Below, piece after piece: positions 22,701 to 36,345 of a DNA stretch of 64,000 bases. The translations under genes were made by a program, and so were the position numbers. Origin of the DNA: Rhytidiadelphus loreus (lineage: Eukaryota; Streptophyta; Bryopsida; Hypnales; Hylocomiaceae); NCBI GenBank assembly GCA_947034895.1, contig OX344763.1:22661001-22725000 (forward strand), given 5' to 3'. Every line of letters starts with the position of its first letter. Within the stretch, counting starts at the first letter, position 1. The notes beneath the pieces were generated by a model. It had not been told where the DNA came from and did no database searches. It saw nothing but the letters and a program-made list of their open reading frames with translations.

Positions 22701-25007
22701 ATCTATATAAACAGTCAATTTCATTCTACAAAACTTGTGCTACTCAAATCTACCATTATAATAGAATACAAAGTGCAACAAACTTGCAAAGGCTCTTACA
22801 AGAAATACTTGTACACAAATCTCATTCAATCTCTATAAATAGTTAAATTCTTTATGACGAAGCTTGAAAATTACGACACAATCCTCATAGCAAAAAATTA
22901 AATGCTTTCCTAACAAGGATTCATTTTGTAAAGGATCTTGTACATGAGGAAGAAAAAAATCACACATATGTAGAAAGTGCGAGTATGTACACCGCAAAAT
23001 CCTTCTTAACAGTTCTCAAAGCAATTGTACATTAATACTTTTAGATGTTGACTTTTGATGTCTATACATAATATTTTTCAAGTATAGAAAAAAGAACAAG
23101 GATGTTTCAGCATTGAGCCCCCTAAAACATATAAATTATAAAGAAAGAAATCAATACAAATTTTGTATTTGATGGAGGACTAGAAATCAATAATATACCT
23201 TCAAGATCTCACCAAAGGTGATGAATGGCTTCATTTCTTGCTTCATTTCTATTTTTGTTGGTTCTTGCTTAGCATTAAAAATATTTATTGAAGTAGTTTC
23301 AAAATATAATTGAGAACATTGAACAATAACAACAATAAAAATATTCTAATGACAAACATAAAGTAGTACATATGTACCTTGTGAAGTATTATACATTGTC
23401 CCATAAAATCATCATTCATTTGTCATTGTCATTCTCTTGCCTTCATTCTCTTTTCAGATACCATGCTCTAAGCATCTTTTGAGGTATATTTGTATAATTC
23501 GTATCTATATTTCATATGGATATGTATATATTCTACATGTTTCTCCATGTATTCTATGTATATTCCACATATCATATGTATTCTATATTCCATATCTCAA
23601 AGTGCTAATGGCTAAGATTGTCTCTCACGATTGTGATCAATGGCAATTGTTTACTTTTTTAATTAGAGATCAATGACATTGGAGAGAGGAGAGAATCTTT
23701 TTTAATCGAGATCAACGGCTCCAAATTTTTTCAAAAGGAGGGGAGGATTGCAGAAATAAAAAATGTTTGCATCTTTTGAGGGGATACTCACTCATCAAAT
23801 TTTTTTTAGCTATTGAGGCGTAATAGGATTAAAAATAGTCAAGGTACTACCAAAACCTTCAATGAGTTCAAGGAAGACTTTAATTAATTAATTATCCCAA
23901 AGTAGAATATATATTTGTCTATGAACTCAATGAACTACGTGATGCAAAGAAGGGGGGTACTTGACACGATATAAACTTCAATTAATTTGAAGACATAGCT
24001 TGTGGAGCTTCTTGCTATCATGACCCCCCTTAAGTAGTGTTTAGCATTCTTGAAACTACAAGGCTTACAACTTAGGGTCTAGGCCCTTATGCATTGCAAT
24101 CAATGTTTGCTATTGAAAATTATATTTGAAAATCATGGATATGATAATGATGTATTTTATTGGTGATTTTGACATTAAATTATTAAAGCCACAATATTTT
24201 TAATATGTAAGGTGAGATATTAATGTATTGTACTAATATTTAAAAAATTATTTTGTAGTGATATTGATTATGCATCCTCAATAATAAAATACACTTTAGT
24301 GTAGTAAATTGAAGCTTCGTTTTTTATTCATGCAATATTGCTTACGGAATTATTCCATCCTCAATGTTAATTGGTAAAAAAGACATCCCAACCTTCACAT
24401 TTTCAAATCTTGTGTTGTAACCTAGATTTACACAAGGCCTATACTTCATATTAGTGAGTGTGACGCTAATTTACCAAGTCAATCTATTTTTATTGAATAT
24501 ATTGAAATTGTATTGCAATAGTCAATTTTTTTTTATAGTAACACTAATTTTGCATCCTCATTAATAATATAATTCAATGCAATAGTATATAGAAGCATGT
24601 CCTCATTGAATCTTGGGAGTACTTTATTTGGAATTATTCTATTTATAATGCTATTGTAGAAAAGACCTAGCCTCCCAAACTTCACTTTAATGTAAAAAAA
24701 TGTTTTGTTTTGTATGGGCATGACCAAATTGTTGAAAAGCTTCTAGATTGAGTTCAAGAGTTTTTTGAAGCACAAATTTTTAAAATGCTCTAAGTGATCC
24801 CCCTATAAACACAAAGTCCTAGTATACACTACAAAGGAAGACATTGACCATATACATAAGGAAACAAACTAACATGTTTAAGAACCTACAACATGATGCA
24901 TTTTCAAATGAAACACTCATAAGCATTTACAATTGTAACAAAGTTTCTTTACCTGTGTAAAAGGATTTTTTTTAAACATTTTCAATTTATCTTAGGTTTT
25001 CAAATGA
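19740..25007. other. Intergenic; short palindromic MITE-like core at about 21150-21180
   Basis: About 5 kb of AT-rich DNA without genes. At 21155-21171 TGGCACTACTAGTGCCA is a perfect short hairpin flanked by CCAAT and ATTGG. Its TGTGGCAC/GTGCCATATCAGAT layout recalls the inverted repeat at 2156-2188. Region 22580-23200 has several low-complexity runs. Nothing else can be supported. Confidence 0.45.
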
Positions 25008-25372
25008 TAAGAGAAGTTCTTTATATACACATGGGGTAGTAGTAGGTAGAAAAATCCATGTGGGATATATAAATTAGAAATAGTAGGAGCTCAACCGCTC
25101 ATAGTTAAGTCAAATTAAAGTAGGAATTGTGTTTAAATTAGAATTTTAGACCTCATTTAGGCATAGTAGAATAATTTTTTTCCAAAAAAATTTGGTCTAA
25201 GAAAAGTTGTTAAATCAAGATAGATTTCATCTCCAAAAATCCGTTTGAGATTTTGAGACTCTAATAAAAAGTTATGGACATTATTTAGAGAAGGGTTGGA
25301 AGGGAAATTTTTAATGATGCAAGAAAATGAATTTAATTCCATACTTGTTTTGTTTGTAATTTTTTTCAAACA
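25008..25372 (+). repeat. Single-arm copy of the 52689-53302 foldback family
   Basis: This block aligns, with divergence, to one arm of the foldback at 52689-53302. Shared words in the same order are CCATGTGGGATAT, GAGCT..CGCTCATAGTTA, GACCTCATTTAGGCATA, TTTGGTCTAAGAAAAGTTG, CCAAAAATCCGTTTGAG and AAAAAGTTATGGA. There is no inverted second arm, so this copy is half of the structure, or the structure arose by inverted duplication of such a unit. Confidence 0.75.
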
Positions 25373-27545
25373 CTTTTAATTTCACCTTGATTTTCAATTA
25401 TATTTTTTTCCTTATAAATAATATATCTTACAAAAATTTGCATTGACACGGAAATTATAAGTAATGATAGAGTGCCATAATATAAGTCACTTTTTCGAAT
25501 TAAGTAATTATAGGGATCCTTCTATTTCTACCTTGGAGGGAAATAGCCCCCTAAAAAATACCCCATTGAGACACATGGTGCACAAAATCTACATAGAGTG
25601 CACCTCCAAGTTTGTATTGCTACACAAAGGACTTCTTATGTTTTTTGTCTTTGTTTTTTCTCCTAAAATTGAAAAAACTTATTAATGACTTATTATAAAT
25701 AAAACAATGTAATTGATTTATGTTCTATTATGTATTACAATTTTAGGTATTATCTAACTATCAAGGTTTGGTTTCCTTGAGTTTGACTATTGAGACTCTT
25801 GAATTTGCTTACAAAAGCTTCTAACTAAAGGATGAAAAGATCTTCATTTGTCCATTTGCCTCGTTTCCCTTTGCTTTGTTGTACTTTGCATTTCTCTTAG
25901 AGAACTTTTATGAAGATATAGTTGCATAACTATTTTTGATTAATTATTGAATTTCAAGTATGTTTCTCCAAACTTTGCAACACTTTGATATTCGATGTTG
26001 TATTCACAACAAAAAAACAAAGTTTTTTCATCCTAGAAACAAATCAAACATAATTGCATTCATAAGTTGACGAAGATCACATGGGTTCAAAAGAAAACAC
26101 AACAATATCACTTATGGATTGAAAGATTATAATGTTTGATCTTGAGGCATTAAGTTTGTGAAAGTGATTTGGAGTCTTTCAATCTTCTTTTCACATGTCA
26201 AATCTGAAATTGAAGTCACCTAAAAAATTGAGTTCAAAGGACATAACATGTATAACCTCAATCAATTTAATCAATTTAATCAATTTAGAGATTCTCAAAA
26301 TCTACTCTACAATTTTTAATAATAAGTTTCTTATATGATTTTTTCTCTAAGACTTAGTGTAATTGAGGCTCATTTCCAAGAGCTGTCAACACTAGAAAAT
26401 CAAGATTTGCAATGGACACCTTTGCACAAAATCTTGAATAGAAAAGTCATAATCATTTATTTCAAAATCGGATTTGTGATGCTAAAACTAGACTTCAAAA
26501 AGAATTTGTCTAAAAAAAACTCTACTAAAAAATAGTGACTTGGTAAGGTTTTATTTACTTCAAAGTTTTATCAACACCAGAATTTGATGTCTCAAGCATT
26601 TAGGGGTTAAGAAATTCTTCAAAATTTCCAAGTGGAGTAGAAGCTACACTTCAAAAGCTTCATTTTGTTAGTTTTGATTAAAAGCCAAAAAAAATTGTAT
26701 TGAATGTCTAAATCAAATTTTAAAGGAAAAAACTCATAATATTGAAATACACTAAATAGTGTACCTTTTTTTTTCTGATAAACTACCCCATATTAAAATA
26801 ATAAAATAACTAAAATGTCTTCAATGATGTGGATATAGTGTAAAAAAAGCTGCCCACAAAAATATCTGATGAAAATCATCCATTCTTCAGTATGCAGAAA
26901 GCTGAGTGATGCTCAGCGAGTTTGGTGGATACTCTTCAGCAATCCAACCAGCTCTCTAACTTCCTTGTTTTCTTCGCTGAATACTCAGTTTTAGGGCTTC
27001 ACTATTGATTGAGGGTTGCAGGAGTTTTTGGCTATGGCGCAGTTCACGTCCCGTGTTGCAACCTCTGGTTGTACAAATTGAGCTCTCCTAATAGATTGAT
27101 CTGAGTTCTGTCTTCGTACTGCGCTTCTACCTTCAAATTTGGGCAAATTCGACTTTCTTTGAATCCCTGCGGTGTACTTTTGGATATATAGATTTGATGT
27201 GGGAGTTTCTGAAGGGGAACGAAATTCTTATGGTGAATCTTATGATATGTTCTACTGTATATGTTTTCTCCTGAAGAGTACTCACATGGAAATTAAGGAT
27301 CAGGGGGCGGTTTCAGTCAAGGTTGCGATAATTGGGGATTTGTGAATCTGTGAGGGTTTGCGTATGATGGAAGCTCCCTCCAGTTGGAATTTTCTGGTCG
27401 AATGCGAATTTGTTTCTTGAAACTATTGCGTGGGAGTAGACCGCGCGCTTGCAGGAGCTAGCTCAATTTATGAATTGCCGGCAGATTGTATTAACTTTTC
27501 TCATAAGGGCGACTTCTGAAATTCAATCCAGGAGTTAGTCGAAAT
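25373..27545. other. Intergenic, then promoter and 5' UTR of PEX5
   Basis: AT-rich to about 26880. From about 26900 the composition becomes balanced and gene-like up to the PEX5 ATG, which I take as promoter and 5' UTR. No unambiguous TATA box can be chosen. Confidence 0.45.
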
Positions 27546-30500
27546 ATGTCGTTTCGGGATTTTGTCGTCGGGGGAGCTGGGTGTGCTGTCCCCGGCGAAG
27601 ATGGCTCATCGTCTTCGAATCCCTTGGGTGGCTTGGCCGACTCGATCATCGGGTCTGCATCGAAAACTCAGGTCAGTGAGATGAAATGGTGAATTGAATT
27701 AATTAGCTAAGGGGCTCATTCATTTCTTGAGACTATGGACATCCGTAATGAGCGCTAGTCAAGCACCGACTAAAACTGCTGTGCAACTAAGGAAAATCGT
27801 CTTTCCCCCAGATACAGTGATTGGTATCTTCAGGGTTAACTTTTAGGGTTTAGGGTTTAGGGTTGCGTACCGTTTATGAACTGACTGTGCACACTTTGCT
27901 GGTTGTTCACAGGAGAGAATTCGGGAGATGCCTGGATTGACTGGTCCAGGTCAATCTGGGTCTCCACTTGGCCGAAGTGGACCTCTCACCTCACATCCAG
28001 GCTCTGACATTAATCTAGGCCGGCGGCCTGAAGGGCAGGTATGTAGAAAAGATCGGAGTATAATCCTTTTCACTGAACTACAGTAATCTCGATCACAAGA
28101 TCATCAATTTCGTTAAATTGGAGCGATTCGGGTGCCAAAAATTGTGACAAGTAACTGCACAAAGCTCTAAAAAGTAGGACAGGTGTAGATTTAAATTTCA
28201 GCCTCGCGTTCTGAAAGTGCCAAATTAATGGAATACTGCGTTCAAGTCTGAGAAGTGTGACAAAAGACAAAGGATTACCATTGAGATGTTCTTAGAGTGT
28301 CCATGGATTGTTTTGTAGTTGCCGGATTACTTGCGAGGATTCCAGGGTGCAGACTTGAGGGAGTCCTTGGAGAGGTGGCCTCCTGCACAATTTCCAATCA
28401 CTCATCCGAGTCAGGAGGGGGCTCTTTTTTCAGAATTCGAGGGTATATATGGGCAACAAGCTGGGCCAACTAGGACTCCACAGTTGTTAGATGGTCAGCA
28501 TCTGAACTTATTCTGATTTTTCTCATCTAGTGCATGGCTACTTTCGTCGGTATGCAAAGTGCTTATTACGAAAATATCTCGTGTTGGGATTTTACTAGGA
28601 GTCATTTGATCATTCCTAGGTCGACCATGTCTGTGCCTGTTCTTTGCGATTTTGATCCGAGCACAACCCTCCTTGGACTAGTGAAGTGCATTACAGTTTG
28701 AATGAACACAAAGTCAACTAACATGGTATCATGAATGTGAGTGCAGCTCCTCCACAGCGTGTTTTGAATGGATTCTTTCATTCCTTTCTGGATACTAGTC
28801 GAACAAATGCTCCTTTTCCTGCTGTTAGGCTACCAGAGCTTGGCCTTGGCCAGGCTGACAAGCGTCGGATTAGAGACCGTAGTCACATTCTTGGACGCCA
28901 CATTTTCGCAGATAAAGGGGAGGCTTTTATTGATTCTCAGGTGCTTTCTCGTCAATTTACTTTTCAGTATAAGAGCACGACAGTCTTTTCCGTTGTATTT
29001 AACTATTTGCGAATTCTTCCTGGTCGTTTTAGAATGGATGACATCAGAATAGGAGAATTAATCTGGATAAGTTTATGCTTTTCAGCCTCTCTATGTTTTA
29101 TTTATGAAGGAGCTTTTCTTGTTGAACTCATGTAATGAACTTGGTACTCTGCTTTTTATGTGTGACGAGATGAATCTGATATTCGGGAAAGTTGTATGTT
29201 GCTGCTTGGCTGCATTCAACGCGTGCTTTGTTCATGTTATGCTTACTGTAAGGAGAGCTACTTTGACGAAGGATATATCGCCCGTAGCTTTTTAATTTCT
29301 TCAAAATTGCAGATTAAAGCTTCTTTTAGATTTTCTAATTGATTGTTCTCTCTAAGTCCTGACCTTTGTTTTGGGAGTTCAGGTCAATGGTCTACTGCAT
29401 TCCTTGGATATTGATGATAGCCTCGGAGCTCAGACTCGGGGGCCACTTGGTGGTCAGCTTCCCGAATTTGAGCAGTTGTGGAAAGAGGGTTATGCTCAGA
29501 GTAATATGCAAGTATTTAGACCTCAAATGCCACTTACAAACCAGTGGGCAGATGAATTTCATCACCACGTTCGGCCTCCTGGAGTTCCAGAAGGCTGGGC
29601 AGAAGAGTTCAAGATTCAACAGAAGGACGACCATTGGGTCAATCAGTTTCAAGAGGTCTGTCTCTACTATTTGTCAATTTATTAATGGGTTATTTAATTC
29701 CACTTTTTGTGAAAAATCATTAATTTACTTCATGCCTAAGATCTGCTCGTTTGTCTTGTCGGTCTGAATTTCGTTCAAGGGCGTTTGCGTTGTTGTTTAT
29801 CATTGGAAGCATGTAAGCGGTAACTTCCGCGTTCAATCTGTGTATTTATTGGTATGGCTTTTGGAGGTATGTTTTATTGTACTCATCGTTGTTCTTTGTA
29901 CAGCAACCACAAGAGTCCCGGCTGCGTATTGGGTCAATGGGCAATATGGCCGGCATGGAACAATCTCGTTCACTAGTCCAGACATTGTCTCAGAATCAGG
30001 ATCCAAAATTTCAGGTATTAACCGGATATCATTATAACTTCAGGTATTAGCTTACTACATAACTTTACGTTAGGCAGTCCTGGGATATAATGTAAGACTC
30101 GAAGGTGAAGTTCAGAGATTCATTGCTTTATATCGTGTCAGACTCGAGGGTGAACAATATAAAGTTATCGCATAGTTCGTTCTGTAAGCGATTTAAGATA
30201 GGGTGTTAAAGAGTCTTTATAAAATGAAATTCTACTCCGGATTCAACCTTTGGGTTCCCAAATGGACAAAAAGGTCGCTTCCGTATCTACAGGTGTAGAA
30301 TCATTTAGGAAGTTTCAAGGAAGTAAAGAAAGTATATTAATAGAATGAAGAAGCATGTCTTAAATTTTTGAACGATAGAAATATGTTTTGGAAGTTACGA
30401 TAATTGACTATGAGATTCTCAAAATGACCTGTCTATATTTAGTTTGGGCACGTAGGATTTAAGATCATGTTTCTTATCATTTTATCATAGTATTGTGTTA

Positions 30501-33500
30501 TGAAGACTAGCGAGCTTGTCCTCGGATTATTTTCTGTTTGGCTGGGCTAATATTGATTTGAGTCATTTTGCAGAATTCCAAATTTCTGCAGTTTGTATCG
30601 AAAATGAGCCGCGGTGAGCTTATCGTGGAAGATAACCAGGTTGTGCCACCTACGTCAAAGGCTAGTGCTGGTACTTGGGCTCATGAATTTCAGGAGCAGC
30701 ATCCTGGGTCATGGGCTTCAGAGTTTACTGACGGAGAGGTTCTTTTTCTCATCACTATCCCCTAGATAGTCTCTTTCTGCATTCACCAATGTATTAGTTC
30801 TCAGTTTTAATCTCCTCATGACCACGTTGATCAGTGATTAATGTGGAAGGTTTTAATTTGGAAGGTTTTAATCAGTGTTTGAGTGAAATAGCTACTGTTC
30901 TCAACAATTGATAGGGGTGGTCCTCTGTTTTTTGTGGGTTACCGGAGTGCTATTTATATCATACAGTATTAAATATTAGATTTCACAAGTTGTTATCCGG
31001 GAATTTCTGCGGAATGTCTCAAACTCGACTCGTGTTTCTAATTTTGACAGCATCAACTTAGATCGGACACATGGGCAAATATGTTTGCAAGTGCCGACCA
31101 TGAACCGGTAGGAACCACGGATTCGTGGGTTGACGACTTTTCAAGGCTCGGAGTGAAGGATTGGGCTGATGAATTTGGAGCTCAAAATGCTGAAGGTGTC
31201 TTTGGAGATGGGACCAGTTCAGAATGGGTGGATTCATACGACCAGTACGTAACTCTTAATGAATTTATTTATTAGGTAGTGAGCATGCTGATGGCAATTT
31301 CAGCATGGCAGCCCGGGTCTAGGTCTCGTAAGTTTGGGCTGCCGTTCCCCAAACCCGCTACTGGAGTCTGCTAATTGATCTTCGTTTGGTAGGAAGAGAG
31401 ATGATAAGTTTCTTTTGTTTCTTTTGTAACTACTTCAAATGCATGGATTTATAAACTTAAATTTGTCAAACTTCATTTAACTTTTCAGGATGTGACACAG
31501 AGAAATGAAATTACAATTGAGTGATATTCAGCAGTGTTGCCTCAGGAATAGATGTTCTGTTGTAGCTTCAATAGTTTAAATGGGAAGCTAGGGGAAAATG
31601 CTTACGTTCTGTAAACGCTAACCAGCTATGAAAGGTTAATGGCTCCTCTTTTGTATTTTGTCTAGTTTTTCTAGAATCTAAGATCCTAAAGACTTATATA
31701 TGTTGAATGCAGATTCGTTCAAGAGCAAGTGAAAGGGGAGATAAAGAATACTGGTTCATCACACTTCGTGTATCAGTTTGCTGATAATAATCCGTATGTG
31801 GGACATCCCAACCCTCTCAAAGAAGGTCAAGATCTCTTTCGAAGAGGACTACTCAGTGAAGCTGTTTTGGCTTTAGAAGCTGAGGTGTTGAAGAACTCTG
31901 ATAATGCCGAGGGATGGCGTCTGCTTGGTATCACGCATGCTGAGAACGACGACGATAGACAAGTTCGTCGTAATCCTTTGTGGTCTTGACGGCTTATTCT
32001 ATAAGAAAAGTGGTGTATTCGGTCAATGCGCCAACATGAATTATGCTGTCTGCCAGAATGTTGTGTTTTACTTCCACTAATAATGATCATTGTACGTTCT
32101 AATTCATGGACCTTGGTCCATAGTGGACATTGATTCAATTGTTTGACCTGTTGCAGGCAATTGCTTCCATGGTTAGAGCAAGAGATGCTGATCCCTCCAA
32201 CTTGGAGGTACTTCTTGCTTTAGGAGTGAGCCACACTAATGGTATGCATGCCATGCCCTCATAACACTCAATTTTGCACAGCTGAGTTATCGTTCAAAAA
32301 ACGCCATCTCTTTCCATGAACTCACAAGAATTCGATTTGATCTCGTCGATTGTGTAGAGTTGGAGCAGCAGGAAGCTTTGCGGTATTTGAGGGGATGGCT
32401 ACAGCACCATCCCAAGTATGGCACACTCGTACCAGGAGACGTTAAAGCTCTCGACCCTTCGGAGGTGAGTTATGGATTGGGTACCAACTGATCGCGGATC
32501 GTACATTGTGCATATTTTGTACGTAGAAAATGTTTGAATAGAATTTTGTGATATTAATTAGTGTATCGGCTAATATTTAGATTATGGGTACGGACACAAT
32601 CCGAAGTAATTGCTTTCATCTCGGAGTATCTCGCTCAAATTTTGAGTTCGTTTACTTACAGGTTGAAAGTCTTTTCCAAGAAGCTGCTCGATTATCCCCC
32701 GAGGACAGTGACTTACACACAGTTTTGGGAGTGCTTTACAATCTCTCTCGGCATTTTGACAAGGCTATTAGTTCATTTGAGAGAGCTTTGCAGTTGAAGC
32801 CCCGAGATTACTCTTTGTGGAATAAGTTAGGCGCAACACAAGCTAATAGTTCACGGAGTGCTGATGCTATTTATGCCTACCAGCAGGTCAGTCCTTTGAG
32901 TAATCCTAATTTGTTAAAGTAAAATCTTAAACATATATATTAGTGAAAGTTCACACTTGTCAAATTTTAATGCATACTGATTGAGATGATGGAAGTCTTT
33001 GGGGACTAATCGTAGAGTGCAATTATCAAGCTTTTATAGAGGTTAGCTTCTTGGGCATCGTCAACTGAAACATTGTGTATTGGCAGGCACTAGACCTGAA
33101 GCCAAACTATGTGCGGGCTTGGTCAAATATGGGAATTGGCTATGCTAATCAGGTACTCCAATCTGCTTCCAGTGATCATTATACGTATTGCATAAGGACA
33201 GCATTAGTCACTTGCATTTCTGCTCACAGTGTTGTTAAACATAGGAATGCTTTATTGGATTCTGGTCTAGCAAGTTGCCTAATGTAAACCATCTGTTCAG
33301 GGGCGCTATGAGGAGTCCGTACAGTACTATGTTCGGGCATTAGTGATGAATCCTAAAGCAGATAATGCTTGGCAATACTTGCGCATTTCTCTCAGGTATG
33401 CAAATTCTGTTGCCGACAGATAGTGTTATCTTAAAGTGTATTCATAGCGTTCTCCACTTCCTTTGTCCTTCAAAGTTCTCTGTATCACCTCTCCAGTTGG

Positions 33501-33739
33501 CTTGGTCTGGGAGCGGTGTGCACTTCTGCTTTAGAAGCCACCTATTCCTTGAAACATTCAAGTAGCTATTTCCTTGCATTCAGTGTGCTCTAGATTACCT
33601 ACTGGTGGTGAGAAAATGGATAAAAACAAGATGTCTAATGTATATTTGCTCTTCTTGCAGCATTGCATCACGAAATGACTTGTTGGAAGCTTGTGAAAGG
33701 AAGGATTTGGAAGCTTTGCAGAAAGAGTTTCCTCTTTAA
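27546..33739 (+). CDS. PEX5: Peroxisomal targeting signal 1 receptor PEX5
   Basis: Cytosolic shuttling receptor that binds C-terminal PTS1 (SKL-type) peptides and docks at PEX14/PEX13. Fifteen exons: 27546-27671, 27913-28038, 28319-28493, 28747-28940, 29383-29655, 29904-30014, 30574-30738, 31051-31244, 31713-31962, 32157-32241, 32358-32464, 32662-32886, 33087-33152, 33301-33395, 33661-33739. All are GT-AG and in frame; 756 residues, close to angiosperm PEX5. The N-terminus carries the conserved Cys (C13) that is monoubiquitinated for receptor recycling. Eight WxxxF motifs start at W262, 279, 292, 370, 382, 398, 416 and 428, and a WxxxY at W449. The C-terminal half (about 480-730) is the TPR domain, e.g. 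ALQLKPRDYSLWNKLGA and ALDLKPNYVRAWSNMGIGYA. Intact. Confidence 0.96.
27842..27864 (+). repeat. Interstitial telomere-type TTTAGGG repeats in PEX5 intron 1
   Basis: Three perfect tandem TTTAGGG units plus TT. This is the Arabidopsis-type plant telomere repeat; its reverse complement contains the AAACCCTAA telo-box. Lying about 300 nt after the ATG in the first intron, it may act as a promoter-proximal regulatory site, which is inference. Confidence 0.9.
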
Positions 33740-35764
33740 TTTCTCCTTGGGAACTAACATTTTCATCTACTTAGGCTGAATGGTCCGTTGGGCGGGTACC
33801 TTGTAGTAAGTTTTTATGTAAAATGCTTGAGCTGATCCGCATGCAAGTCAGCTGAGGGCACTTTCAAGAATGCACTTAACCGTAAAAGTGCCTTCTTGGC
33901 CCCTAAGTTGCCACTTCTATACTCCGTATTATATAGCTGTTGACATGAATCATTTACAGTAGGAAGCTAGAGGAAGGATGTATTACAATCCATGGGCAAA
34001 AAATAAATGTCCTACATTTTTAAATAGCCAAGATATGTCTTGAAGTTATTGTAAATGTTCACAATTTTTCAAAGTTGATTTTGTATATTTAGTTTATGCA
34101 GTAAGAGTTAACCCTATAACAACTAGGTAGCCTAAAAGTGTTTGATGGGTGACAAAGAATCCTTCTATATAAGACATAAGTATTGATGTTAATCCTTGGA
34201 ATTTTGCACAATAGACTTTGACCTCCAATGAGTGTTTTTTTATATTTAAAAAAAAATGATTAACATAGTTCCCCAAAGGATGAGTTCCATGGTAAATTTG
34301 AGATAATGAAAGAATCCATATTTTAAGTTAGGTTGTTTGTTTTGTTTTGTTTGTTATGTTGAAATCTCTAAAATTGTGTATCTTCCAGTTGTGTTCTTGA
34401 TATCATTGGAAAGCCTTCAACTAGGAGGGGTGCACAAGCTTTGTTTCATGGCATTCACATGTACAGAGTGAAAGATATTGAATTTCAAAGTTTTTATGAA
34501 TTAAAAAATTAGAAAATTACCTTTACTTTTATTTTGGTTGTGGCAATGGTATAGGGCACACTAGTCCAAATGATGTGTTCAAAATTTAATTCCTCATTTT
34601 TAGGGAAAAAAAAAATCATGTGTCAAAATATTTTAAACAATTATACATTCTTCTTTGTTAGTGTGCCATTTTTTGAATTTTTTGAAAAATAAATCTTTTG
34701 TTAATCATTAGGTGTATGTAGTCTTATTAGAATGATGGAGAAGATGGTGAAACACCAAAAGAGAGAATGAAAATCTTATAGAAACTATATATATCATTAT
34801 GTCTAGGTCCATAGACCCTAATTGTGTTGCACCCTAATGTAGTGAAATTGTAGAAGGGCTTGCATTAAGACAACTTTGATTGGAATTTGGGTTGAACAAT
34901 TTGGGATTTGGTTGAAATGTCATGCCATTTTATAACTTCAATGGACCCATTGGCTATTCAAATTTTATACTAGGGCTCTTTTTTCTACATTATTATTTTT
35001 TGTTCCTAATTGCACAAAAATAATAATTTGGCTAAAAAATGGCAAAAAATTATGAAGTTTTTTGGCCCAAAAACTTCAAATTAAGAAAAATCTTGGATGA
35101 AATAGCTAGATTGTTGATGAAAACATAATTATAGACATGTGATACGTACTAATTAATGTGATATTTTCTATCCAATATGTGGATGAATGTTGAAATTTGA
35201 AGCACTACTATAACATTTTATATTGCCACTTTGGCACTTCATAAAAAATGAAAAACAACAATTGTTCTACACATGGCAAAAGCTTTGTTCATTATTAAAC
35301 AATTGTAAGGGACACCTTTGGTCTAAGAAATTAACTCTAAAATATAATTTTAAGTCCTCTTAGGGCTACACCAACTTGAGAGGATTTGAGAATATATTTC
35401 TTGTATGGCACAAAAGAGCTTTGATGATGGACTTTTGCCCTATTCAAGGTAGTGGGCAATTGCAAAGCTATTTTCAAAAAATTATACCAAACCATTCAAT
35501 GTAAGAAACACACATTCAAATTGTGGTTCAAAATACAAAACTTCAAGTTGTTAGGTACATCTCTTGAAGACAAAGTAAATAATATAAAAAAATTGAATTA
35601 TAGTTGAGTGTTGGAGATTCTTCTAAATGTCAAGCCCAATCTAGTTGGTTGAAAACCAAGCCAACTATGGCTAATAAGTCTAATGTTTAAACGTTAAGAG
35701 AGGGAATTTGGATCTCTAAAAATAACATTGGTTGCACACTCACACTTTTTGGGTGCATGTTTTG
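33740..35764. other. PEX5 3' UTR and intergenic DNA
   Basis: The first 200-300 bp after the stop should be PEX5 3' UTR. Beyond about 34000 the sequence is AT-rich with no supported gene. A GGGACACCTTTGG word near 35309 recurs near 60419, hinting at a dispersed repeat. Confidence 0.4.
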
Positions 35765-36160
35765 CTACAGTAAAGTTTAGCCGCAGTTGCAGTTGCAATG
35801 TGAGCACGGATGCAGCCACAGGTCTCACGTAGCCCAGACAAGAGCCATAAGCCTTCCCGAGTACTTCCCGGTGTCTCCACCCGTTCCCATTTCCACGAAA
35901 CTAACGCATTTACCAAGCTGGGTATGCCTGCAAGTCTGCTGCAACTTCTGCAACCCATGTTGTCGAGTAACTTCCGGCTACCTTTCTGCGAATGGAGGTG
36001 ATGAATGCCCCCAACAGCCACACGGAGCTCTCCGAGTCCTCCAGGCAACCTGCAAATGCTCGTCAATCAATCCTCCTTCGAGTCCAGTGCTTCCCTTCGC
36101 TCTGTAAGCCCCAATCCTGCTTCTGTTCACAATTTCTACACCTTTGGGCTTGATTGATTT
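35765..36160. other. GC-rich island upstream of the CorA-like gene
   Basis: An abrupt rise in GC with open frames on both strands (106 aa plus, 108 aa minus), neither of which resembles a known protein. The start is sharp after AT-rich DNA. It may be the upstream promoter/5' UTR of the gene at 36962 or an inserted fragment. The protein-coding reading is not supported. Confidence 0.4.
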
Positions 36161-36345
36161 GATGCAAAGTAAGGACTTCTGTTCGTAGATCGAGTTCTCT
36201 GGTTCTCAAATTCTAAAAGCTTTGAGCTTGATTGATGCAAAGTAAGGACTTGTGTAGATTGAGTTCTCTCGGGTTCTCAAATTTTAGAGTTTTGAGGTTG
36301 ATGCAAGCCAGTACTTGTGTAGATCGAGTTTTCTTGCTGGTCAGT
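36161..36345. repeat. Tandem ~70-bp repeat, three diverged copies
   Basis: GATGCAAAGTAAGGACTT recurs at 36161, 36234 and (as GATGCAAGCCAGTACTT) 36300, each followed by GTAGAT.GAGTTCTCT and GGTTCTCAAATT or its remains. It probably lies in the transcribed leader of the gene at 36962. Confidence 0.8.

Noticed and set aside
35740..36066. 108-codon minus-strand open frame
   Set aside because: No domain, opposite to the downstream gene and overlapped by an equally long plus-strand frame; openness follows from GC content.
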